7,112 nt of DNA. Origin: Cyclobacteriaceae bacterium (lineage in GTDB: Bacteria; Bacteroidota; Bacteroidia; Cytophagales; Cyclobacteriaceae). The stretch is from positions 1 through 7,112 of the forward strand of contig JAOUKJ010000205.1 in the NCBI GenBank assembly GCA_029882675.1, in the 5' to 3' direction. Shown piece after piece: positions 1 through 5,952 of this stretch; the stretch's first letter is position 1, and every line of letters begins with the position of its first letter. A program made the translations under genes and the position numbers. The notes beneath the pieces were generated by a model. It was not told the origin of the DNA. It searched no databases and saw nothing but the letters and a program-made list of their open reading frames with translations.

Positions 1-40
1 GACCCTGTCTTTCGGCTAAAGCCGGTGTCGTGGCCATTTC

Positions 41-85
41 CTATTACCGCTGACTAAAGCCAGCGGTAATAGACCTTCTTTTTTT
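41..85 (+). terminator. Possible intrinsic terminator, repeat copy 1
   Basis: A perfect 12-bp inverted repeat (CTATTACCGCTG at 41-52, its complement at 61-72) encloses an 8-nt loop and is followed by seven Ts at 79-85. The layout fits rho-independent termination of a gene entering from the left on the + strand. The T run starts six bases after the stem, further than ideal, so it could simply be a hairpin of the repeat element. Confidence 0.4.
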
Positions 86-272
86 GGGCTCCATTTCCAC
101 ATGCTTCAGCATTAAAGATAAGGCTGTCTATATATCCCGATTTCCGCGTGCTTCAGCATGTAGCTAAATGCTTTCATACAACCTGGGCTTTAGCCCAAAG
201 TCTCCCCTTGCAACGTTAAGGGCAAATGTGGCGACCCTGTCTTTCGGCTAAAGCCGGTGTCGTGGCCATTTC

Positions 273-317
273 CTATTACCGCTGACTAAAGCCAGCGGTA
301 ATAGACCTTCTTTTTTT
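273..317 (+). terminator. Possible intrinsic terminator, repeat copy 2
   Basis: This is an identical second copy of the 12-bp-stem hairpin (arms 273-284 and 293-304) with a seven-T run at 311-317. Two such structures in series about 230 bp upstream of the first gene suggest that gene is insulated from upstream transcription, if the hairpins act in RNA. The T run has the same six-base offset from the stem. Confidence 0.4.
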
Positions 318-375
318 GGGCTCCATTTCCACATGCTTCAGCATTAAAGATAAGGCTGTTTGCATATTCCGATTT

Positions 376-395
376 CCACATGCTTCAGCATGTGG
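376..395. repeat. Near-perfect 20-bp palindrome in repeat copy 2
   Basis: Nine-base arms CCACATGCT (376-384) and AGCATGTGG (387-395) flank a 2-nt TC centre. The matching site in copy 1 (144-163) has two G-T wobbles and one mismatch in the same stem. It belongs to a set of GCTNNAGC-centred palindromes also found at 13-24, 101-112, 184-197 and their copy-2 equivalents. Confidence 0.8.
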
Positions 396-532
396 TTAAA
401 TGCTTTCATACAACCTGGGCTTTAGCCCAAAAAGAAGAGGGCTCACCACATGCATTCGCATACTGTTTTGCGCTTTCAAAAACCCATGCTACATTACGGC
501 AAAAAATCACTTAATAATATTGTCACCGCATC

Positions 533-1741
533 ATGAGCATCCTCCAAAAAACAATCCATTCCCTGCGCTCCCTGGGTCCGGGTCTCATTACGGCCGCCCT
601 GGTGTTCGGGCCGGGTAGCCTGACCGTCGGTTCAAAGCTGGGGGCTTCGTTTCAATACCAACTGTTGTGGGTGGTGGTAGGTGCTGCTCTGTTTATGATC
701 GCCTACACCGTGATGGCCGCGCGGATAGGCCTTTCTTCGGATATAAGCCTCCTGCAATATATACGGGAGAAGTATGGTAAAATTACAGCGGCCCTGCTGG
801 GTGTTGGTATGTTCATGACCACGGCCTCTTTTCAGGCCGGCAATTCCATAGGCGCAGGGGTGGCTTTTGCCGAATTGTTTAACACCCCGGTCATTCCTTG
901 GATCATCTTCTTCTCCGGGGCGGCCATTGTCATGCTTTTTTTTAAGGGTTTTTATAAAATATTCGAAAAGGTGATGCTCCTTCTGGTAGGCCTTATGCTT
1001 GTTTCATTCTTCGTTACCATTGTCGTTACTAAACCTGTGCTGACGGACGTCCTGACGGGCTTTAAACCCGCTGTTCCACCGGGCTCAGAACGTCTGACCA
1101 TCGCCCTGGTGGCGTCTACCTTTTCCATTATCGGGGCATTCTACCAATCGTACCTGGTGCGGGAAAAAGGTTGGAGGGCCGGACAGGAGCGCACCTGTTT
1201 GAGAGAGACTATTGCCGGGATCATTATTTTAGCGCTTATCACGTTATCGGTACTGATTTGTGCCGGAAATGTGTTACATGCACAAGACATTGAGGTGAAA
1301 TCGGTCGCAGATATGGGGCGGATACTGGAGCCTTTATTCGGGCGGTTTACCTCCTGGCTTTTTACCTTTGGCTTGTTTGCGGCATCATTCACCTCATTGT
1401 TGGGCAACGGTACCATTGGGGGGAGCATGCTGGCCGATGGTTTTGGCATGGGCAGTGATCTGAAATCGGGAAAGGTAAGGGGGATGATTATGTTGGTAAT
1501 CGTTTTTGGAGCATCCATTGCCATTATTTTTGGGGCATTACCCCTGGAATTAATTGTCTTTGCCCAGGGCCTCACCATCATCATTGTGCCAGTGGTGGCA
1601 TTTTTTATCCTGATGATCGCCAATCAACAGCTGATGGGTAAATTGAAAAACAACCTGACTTATAACGTGATCGGTGCCATTGGCCTGATCGTTCTGCTGG
1701 CCCTGGCCATAAGCAATGTGAAACTAATATTTTTCAGTTAG
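533..1741 (+). CDS. Divergent NRAMP-family transporter lacking the metal-site motifs
   Basis: This 402-residue, highly hydrophobic protein has about 11 membrane helices, close to the usual length of bacterial MntH. Its N-terminal block (LGP at 14-16, GASF at 37-40, YQLLWVVV at 42-49) aligns without gaps to the first helices of MntH. In characterised family members TM1 carries DPGN and TM6 carries MPH, which bind Mn/Fe. Here the positions read GPGS (26-29) and, by alignment through the following QSYL (205-208), SII (198-200). The coordinating Asp, Asn and Met are therefore absent, and Mn/Fe transport is doubtful. NRAMP-fold proteins of uncertain substrate are known near metabolic genes, for example YcsG beside the ycsF/kip genes of Bacillus subtilis. 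It heads the four-gene block, 41 bp before the SDR gene. The ATG at 533 is chosen because it precedes the first helix; no Shine-Dalgarno is visible. The fold is confident; the substrate is unknown. Confidence 0.9.
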   Translation: MSILQKTIHSLRSLGPGLITAALVFGPGSLTVGSKLGASFQYQLLWVVVGAALFMIAYTVMAARIGLSSDISLLQYIREKYGKITAALLGVGMFMTTASFQAGNSIGAGVAFAELFNTPVIPWIIFFSGAAIVMLFFKGFYKIFEKVMLLLVGLMLVSFFVTIVVTKPVLTDVLTGFKPAVPPGSERLTIALVASTFSIIGAFYQSYLVREKGWRAGQERTCLRETIAGIIILALITLSVLICAGNVLHAQDIEVKSVADMGRILEPLFGRFTSWLFTFGLFAASFTSLLGNGTIGGSMLADGFGMGSDLKSGKVRGMIMLVIVFGASIAIIFGALPLELIVFAQGLTIIIVPVVAFFILMIANQQLMGKLKNNLTYNVIGAIGLIVLLALAISNVKLIFFS

Positions 1742-1782
1742 AGATATTTCTCCTATTTTGAACACTCATTTATTGCCTTTGT

Positions 1783-2799
1783 ATGAAAACCGTTGAAGAA
1801 CTCGAAGAACGATTGTCCCGGCCAACGGCCCGGCTGGTGAGCGATTTGAAAAATATCGAAGGGGACTTTCTGGTGTTGGGTGCAGGAGGCAAGATGGGGC
1901 CAAGCCTTTGCAGGTTGCTTAAAAGGGCTCTCGATGAGGCGGGTATCGAACGGGAAATTATTGCAGTATCGCGGTTTGGAAGTGGTACATTAAGGGAACA
2001 ACTGGAAAAAATGGGGGTGAAAACCATGGCCGGTGATTTGCTTGATGAGGATTTTTTAAAAGCATTGCCAGAAGTGACAAATGTTTTTTTTATGGCCGGA
2101 ACTAAGTTTGGTACTTCTGATAACCAGTCGTATACGTGGGTTATGAATGCCTTTCTGCCCGGATTGGCGGCTAAGAAATTCAGAAATTCAAGGATTATCG
2201 TTTTTTCCACCGGCAATGTATATCCCTTTACGAACATTGATAGTGGTGGCGCTACAGAAGAAATGCCTACCGAACCAGTGGGTGAGTATGGTCAGTCGGT
2301 GCAGGGCAGGGAACGGATGTTTGAGTACTTTTCAGGAATTTATAAAACCCCCGTCGTGGTTTACCGGCTCAATTATGCCATCGATATGCGCTATGGTATC
2401 CTGCTGGAGGTGGCCAATGCCGTTTGGAGTGGAAGGCCCATAGATCTGAGCATGGGATATGTAAACGTAATTTGGCAGGGCGATGCCAACGAATATGCCA
2501 TTCGACTGCTTAATTACTGTCAGTCGCCCCCATTGATTATGAATGTGACAGGCACGGAGACCATTTCCATAAAGTGGTTGGCCGGGAAATTTGGTGAGCG
2601 GTTTGGAAAACAACCCCTGTTTGAAAACTCCCCGGCCCCCAATGCTTTGCTGAGCAACGCCACCCGGATGATGGGGTTACTCGGTGCAGCGGAAGTAACG
2701 ATAGATGAAATGATTGACTGGACGGCTACATGGGTGGAAAACGAGGGATATCAACTGGGTAAATCCACACACTTTCAGGAAAGAAAAGGGCGCTTTTAG
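1783..2799 (+). CDS. Atypical extended-SDR (NAD-dependent epimerase/dehydratase family) protein
   Basis: This 338-residue protein is probably cytoplasmic. A charged N-terminal segment (1-27) precedes a Rossmann strand with GAGGKMG at 33-39, the nucleotide-binding glycine motif of extended SDRs. The substrate-side motif STGNVY (142-147) gives the usual active-site Ser/Thr. The catalytic tyrosine sits in YGQSV (169-173), where the family norm is YGxSK, so the lysine that lowers the tyrosine pKa is Val173. A typical C-terminal substrate domain follows. It probably binds NAD(P), but ordinary epimerase or dehydratase chemistry needs another base, or the protein has a different role. The ATG at 1783 is the only start that keeps the Rossmann motif; the next in-frame Met lies inside it. 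It sits 41 bp after the NRAMP-like gene and 111 bp before the aldolase gene, suggesting co-transcription. Confidence 0.9.
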   Translation: MKTVEELEERLSRPTARLVSDLKNIEGDFLVLGAGGKMGPSLCRLLKRALDEAGIEREIIAVSRFGSGTLREQLEKMGVKTMAGDLLDEDFLKALPEVTNVFFMAGTKFGTSDNQSYTWVMNAFLPGLAAKKFRNSRIIVFSTGNVYPFTNIDSGGATEEMPTEPVGEYGQSVQGRERMFEYFSGIYKTPVVVYRLNYAIDMRYGILLEVANAVWSGRPIDLSMGYVNVIWQGDANEYAIRLLNYCQSPPLIMNVTGTETISIKWLAGKFGERFGKQPLFENSPAPNALLSNATRMMGLLGAAEVTIDEMIDWTATWVENEGYQLGKSTHFQERKGRF

Positions 2800-2867
2800 T
2801 CTATATAGTCAAGTGGCAGGAAGTTGGTAAAAAAGTAAAGAGGAAAGGATGTTTTGAAAATATTAAA

Positions 2868-2918
2868 ATGAACCTGATTGCAGGTTTTAATTTAAGATAT
2901 AAAAGAGCAAATGAATAG
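2868..2918 (+). other. Possible 16-codon leader ORF overlapping the aldolase start
   Basis: An ATG at 2868 opens a 16-codon frame (MNLIAGFNLRYKRANE) that ends at TAG 2916-2918, just inside the next gene, which starts at 2911 in another frame. No homology is recognised. Such overlaps can couple translation, but a short frame like this is also expected by chance in an AT-rich gap. It is recorded as a possibility only. Confidence 0.15.
2871..2888 (+). promoter_or_regulatory. Small hairpin with weak U tract upstream of the aldolase gene
   Basis: AACCTG (2871-2876) and CAGGTT (2881-2886) pair perfectly around a 4-nt loop and run into TTTT. It lies 24 bp before the aldolase start. The stem is only six pairs, so it could be a weak attenuator, an operator half-site pair, or chance. 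Confidence 0.25.
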
Positions 2919-3969
2919 CTTACCCAAAGACATAAAAGAACTGCTGCACAGGGGAACGGTGATACCGGCCCATCCACTCGCGCTGGATGAAACCCGGAAG
3001 TTGGACGAGTCACACCAACGACTTTTAACGCGGTATTATTTAGCAGCAGGTGTCGGGGGGGTAGCGGTTGGAGTGCATACCACCCAATTTGAGATCAGGA
3101 AACCCGAAGTAGCCTTGTACGAGCGCCTTTTGTTATTGGCTGCTGAAGAAGTGAAAAAGGCGGAAAAGACACTGGTTATGGTGGCTGGAGTGATTGGCAC
3201 AACAGACCAGGCCCTGAAGGAGGCTGAAGTAGCGGCGAAGGCAGGTTATGATCTGGCCCTTTTGGGACTGGGCGGGCTGCAACACCTATCCGAAGGTGAA
3301 CTGATCAGGCATGCTGAAAAGGTAGCAGAGGTCATGCCTTTGTTTGGCTTTTACCTCCAGCCGGCAGTGGGGGGGAAGCTGTTGAGCTACGACTTCTGGA
3401 AGGCCTTTGCCGATATTCCCAACGTGTGGGCAATAAAAATGGCACCCTTCAACCGTTACCATACCCTTGATGTGGTTCGGGGTGTTTGCCACTCGGATCG
3501 ATGGAATGAAATTGCGCTTTATACTGGAAATGACGACAATATTGTGGCCGACCTGCTGACCGCCTATCAGTTTAAAGTAGGGGACGAGCTGAGGCGAAAG
3601 GAGATTGTAGGTGGGCTATTGGGGCATTGGGCTGTATGGACAAAAACAGTGGTGGATCAGTTTGAAACGATCCGAAAGGTGAAAGAAGAAAGATGTGGGT
3701 ATGATGACCTGCTCACTTTGGGCATTGAGATAACCGATGCCAACGCGGCTTTTTTCGATGTTAAAAACAATTTTCAGGGGTGTATAGGTGGTCTTCACGA
3801 AGTGCTTCGCCGCCAGGGCCTCATGAAAGGTATCTGGTGCCTCGATCCGAAGGATGAGCTGTCTTCCGGTCAGGCAGCGGAGATTGACAGGATTTATCGC
3901 ACCTACCCGCATTTGAATGATGATTTATTTATTAAGGAGAATATTGTGAAATGGAGAGAAACGAAGTAG
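2911..3969 (+). CDS. DapA/N-acetylneuraminate-lyase superfamily aldolase, long form
   Basis: This 352-residue cytoplasmic TIM-barrel protein belongs to the class I (Schiff-base) aldolases of the DapA/NAL superfamily. The Schiff-base lysine is Lys176 in AIKMAPF (174-180), and the paired active-site tyrosine is Tyr148 in FYLQP (147-151). The carboxylate-binding loop, GTTGE in DapA, reads HTTQFE (56-61), keeping both threonines but with His before them. It is about 50 residues longer than ordinary DapA or NanA, mostly at the C-terminus. Family enzymes join or split pyruvate, or a related 2-oxoacid, and an aldehyde; which reaction occurs here cannot be told. It is unlikely to be the housekeeping DapA because of the changed loop, the extra length and the catabolic-looking neighbours. 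AAAGAG just before the ATG at 2911 is a modest ribosome site. Confidence 0.9.
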   Translation: MNSLPKDIKELLHRGTVIPAHPLALDETRKLDESHQRLLTRYYLAAGVGGVAVGVHTTQFEIRKPEVALYERLLLLAAEEVKKAEKTLVMVAGVIGTTDQALKEAEVAAKAGYDLALLGLGGLQHLSEGELIRHAEKVAEVMPLFGFYLQPAVGGKLLSYDFWKAFADIPNVWAIKMAPFNRYHTLDVVRGVCHSDRWNEIALYTGNDDNIVADLLTAYQFKVGDELRRKEIVGGLLGHWAVWTKTVVDQFETIRKVKEERCGYDDLLTLGIEITDANAAFFDVKNNFQGCIGGLHEVLRRQGLMKGIWCLDPKDELSSGQAAEIDRIYRTYPHLNDDLFIKENIVKWRETK

Positions 3970-4004
3970 TGCTTAAATAAATTGGGCAACATTCTATAGG
4001 CACT

Positions 4005-4104
4005 TAACGACTAAACACTACGACTAACGACTAAACACTAACGACTAAACACTAACGACTAAACACTAACGACTAAACACTAACGACTAAACACTAACGA
4101 CTAA
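4005..4104. repeat. 14-bp tandem repeat (TAACGACTAAACAC) ending at the symporter start
   Basis: Six perfect 14-bp units lie at 4005-4018 and 4025-4094. A 6-bp broken unit (TACGAC, 4019-4024) separates the first from the rest, and a final partial unit occupies 4095-4104. Each unit is two related heptads, TAACGAC and TAAACAC. The array stops one base before the ATG at 4106, so it forms the 5' leader of the symporter mRNA or its immediate upstream DNA and leaves no room for a Shine-Dalgarno. Copy number may vary between strains. Confidence 0.97.
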
Positions 4105-4105
4105 T

Positions 4106-5773
4106 ATGAACACCCTCGATTCTATTGTACTTTTTGGATACTTCATATCCATCACCATCTACGGTCTCTGGCTGGCACGAAAGGCCAAAACGAGCGACAG
4201 CTATTTCAGGGGCAACCGCAAGTTTAAGTGGTGGATTATGATGGGGCAGTCATTTGGTACGGGCACCCAGGCCGAAATGCCTGTGGCACAGACGGGGGCA
4301 TCCTACCAAATGGGATTTGCCACCATCTGGTACCAGTGGAAGAATATGCTGATCACCCCTTTTTACTGGCTGTTGGCGCCATATTACCGCCGTAGTGAAC
4401 GCACTACCATTGCTGAAATTCTGGAAGACCGGTATGGGGCGCGTATAGCCTTTGTGTATACTATTTTCGCACTTACCTTTTTTGTATTTAACATGGGGGC
4501 CATGTTGCAAGGGGCAGCCAAGGTGATCCATATAGCCAGTGGGGGTATGCTTTCATCCAACACCATCGTAATTGTGATGACCGTAGCCTTTTTGGTTTAT
4601 AGTTTTTTTGGTGGATTGATCGCGGCTGCACGCACGGAGTTTATCCAGTCTTTTCTTATTATCATTTTATCATTTATGCTTATTCCCTTTGGGCTGAAAG
4701 CGGTAGACGGTTTTGACGGAATGCGGCAGACACTTCCGGAAGATTTTTTTTCACTCTTTAACGAGTCGAGCGGGTTGGGGGCTTTTACTATAGCCATGCT
4801 GGCGGTAAACGGCATTGTGGGTATTACGGCACAGCCACACCAGGTGTCAATGTGCGCTACGGGCAATACCGAACGGGCCGGGCGGGTTGGAAACACCTAT
4901 GGTTCGCTGGTGAAGCGGTTGTGTACCATTGGCTGGGCGCTTACCGGTGTAATCGTCGCTGCCATCGTGATCAAAGAAGGTGTGACACTTGAAGATCCTG
5001 AGATGGCTTTTGGCTATGCCTGTAGAGCGCTGCTCACCCCGGGGCTTTTTGGTTTGATGATCGCAGCCATTGTGGCGGCCAACATGTCAAGCTGTTCCAA
5101 CTTTATGGTTAATACGGGTGCCCTGTTTACTAAAAACCTGTATATCAAATTCATCAATGCTAAGCCTTCTGACTTTCAGTTGTTGAAAATGGGTAGACTT
5201 TCTGGCCTTTTCATGTCTTTGTTTGGGGTGCTTTTTGCTTTAACCATCGACAATGTACTACAGGTGTTCTTATTTACAGAGACCATAGCGGCATTTATGG
5301 GCATTATTTTCCTAGGCGGAATATTGTGGAAGCGGGCCAATCGTTTTGGTGCAATGGGGGCCGTCATTTCCTCATTTTCAGTATATTATATTATAAACTA
5401 TCTTGCAGCCGGAAAGTTGCAGTTGGTGTATAAATGGCAGCCCGATCATTTCGGCTGGGCTATGCTGGCGGGTTTTGGGGCCTTTATTATCATAAGCCTG
5501 CTGACCAGGCCGGAACCCAAAGCGGCTATTGACCATTTCTTTGATAATATGAGCCGGGTTTCTGACGAGGAAGGACTGGCGCCCGGTGAGGAAAAACCAC
5601 TTGCAGCTACGCGGGGTAAAGACCTGTTACTGACGGATATCCCGGGATGGTTGCGTGCGGAAAGATGGAAGAATTTTTTCTCACGATACCGGGAAGACGT
5701 GTTTGGGTTCCTGATCAGCTGGTTTTTTGTAGGTGTATTACTGTTGCTGGCCTGGGTGATTATGCAGTTGTAG
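4106..5773 (+). CDS. Sodium:solute symporter (SSS family, LeuT fold)
   Basis: This 555-residue inner-membrane protein has roughly 13-14 helices, typical of the SSS family (PutP, SiaT and SGLT relatives), which drives solute uptake with Na+. The TM1-2 region (about 45-95) has the family pattern of Gly/Ser/Thr-rich helix, GASYQMG, then a Trp-rich segment. ANMSSCSN at 325-332 matches the TM8 serine pair that binds sodium at the Na2 site in vSGLT. A soluble stretch (about 468-533) precedes a last helix (about 534-553), a tail seen in many SSS members of Bacteroidota and Planctomycetes type. Its place after the aldolase gene suggests that it imports the substrate or precursor of that pathway; SSS members carry sugars, sialic acid, amino acids and organic acids, so this stays open. 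The start at 4106 directly follows the 14-bp repeat. Confidence 0.95.
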   Translation: MNTLDSIVLFGYFISITIYGLWLARKAKTSDSYFRGNRKFKWWIMMGQSFGTGTQAEMPVAQTGASYQMGFATIWYQWKNMLITPFYWLLAPYYRRSERTTIAEILEDRYGARIAFVYTIFALTFFVFNMGAMLQGAAKVIHIASGGMLSSNTIVIVMTVAFLVYSFFGGLIAAARTEFIQSFLIIILSFMLIPFGLKAVDGFDGMRQTLPEDFFSLFNESSGLGAFTIAMLAVNGIVGITAQPHQVSMCATGNTERAGRVGNTYGSLVKRLCTIGWALTGVIVAAIVIKEGVTLEDPEMAFGYACRALLTPGLFGLMIAAIVAANMSSCSNFMVNTGALFTKNLYIKFINAKPSDFQLLKMGRLSGLFMSLFGVLFALTIDNVLQVFLFTETIAAFMGIIFLGGILWKRANRFGAMGAVISSFSVYYIINYLAAGKLQLVYKWQPDHFGWAMLAGFGAFIIISLLTRPEPKAAIDHFFDNMSRVSDEEGLAPGEEKPLAATRGKDLLLTDIPGWLRAERWKNFFSRYREDVFGFLISWFFVGVLLLLAWVIMQL

Positions 5774-5783
5774 GGGGGAGATA

Positions 5784-5888
5784 TTGGATGTTAGATATTA
5801 GATATTAGATATTAGATATTAGATGTTAGATATTAGATATTAGATGTTAGATATTAGATATTAGATGTTAGATATTAGATATTAGATG
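5784..5888. repeat. 7-bp tandem repeat (TTAGATR) with a 21-bp higher-order unit
   Basis: Fifteen consecutive heptads run from 5784 to 5888: one variant TTGGATG, then TTAGATA or TTAGATG. From 5805 on, the order A-A-G repeats exactly four times, giving four 21-bp units. The array begins 10 bp after the symporter stop and ends 60 bp before the acetyltransferase-mutase start. No gene is visible in it. Confidence 0.97.
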
Positions 5889-5904
5889 GGTTTAGAGGCC
5901 ATAA

Positions 5905-5952
5905 ATGAAACCTACTGAGTATCCGGTAACACTTTATTCGACAAAACAATGA
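5905..5952 (+). other. Possible 15-codon leader ORF, partial duplicate of the downstream gene start
   Basis: An ATG at 5905 opens a 15-codon frame (MKPTEYPVTLYSTKQ) whose TGA (5950-5952) overlaps the next start codon as ATGA. Its first half repeats the beginning of that gene: ATGAAACCT and GTAACACTT occur in both, separated by 12 bp here and 3 bp in the gene, so the frames agree (MKP-VTL). It may be a translation-coupled leader or a decayed duplication of the gene's 5' end. Confidence 0.35.

Larger units (their letters stand above)
1..431. repeat. Two direct copies of a ~200 bp intergenic repeat (232 bp period)
   Basis: Positions 1-199 recur at 233-431, separated by a 33 bp spacer. The first 127 bp are identical in both copies. 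Eight differences, all transitions, fall between 128 and 164 of copy 1, and 165-199 is identical again. The first copy starts at the window edge, so the unit may extend further left or have more copies. No coding sequence with recognisable content lies here; an open frame at 400-618 runs through the repeat into the next gene in another frame and has no family features. The unit is packed with short palindromes (listed separately), resembling REP-type intergenic elements. That class assignment is inference. Confidence 0.93.

Noticed and set aside
515..522. TAATATTG as a TAnnTTTG -7 element before the NRAMP-like gene
   Set aside because: One mismatch and no TTTG at a suitable distance upstream; too weak to call in AT-rich sequence.
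400..618. 72-codon open frame at the left end overlapping the NRAMP-like start
   Set aside because: It runs through the palindromic repeat and into the transporter in another frame, with no recognisable domain; the transporter frame is clearly real.
936..943. Eight-T runs inside genes (also 2084-2091 and 4744-4751) as slippage or pausing sites
   Set aside because: Each encodes an ordinary Phe-Phe pair, using the common TTT codon, and the frames are intact.
1741..1752. Terminator after the NRAMP-like gene (GAGA-TATT-TCTC)
   Set aside because: A 4-bp stem with no T run after it; the next gene is 41 bp away on the same strand, so read-through is likelier.
1758..1781. Bacteroidota-type promoter (TTG, then TGccTTTG) just before the SDR gene
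   Set aside because: The spacing between the elements is too short (13 bp) and the -7-like box touches the start codon, which would put the transcription start inside the gene.
2841..2857. Strong-looking Shine-Dalgarno (AGAGGAAAGG) in the gap before the aldolase gene
   Set aside because: It precedes an ATG that reads only ATG TTT TGA, so it starts no meaningful protein.
3055..3061. Run of seven G within the aldolase gene as a phase-variation tract
   Set aside because: It encodes a Gly-Gly pair in a normal barrel position, and seven G is short for a slippage locus; no other sign of on/off switching is seen.
5784..5888. CRISPR array or telomere-like repeat
   Set aside because: Units are contiguous 7-mers without unique spacers, and the locus is internal to a run of genes.
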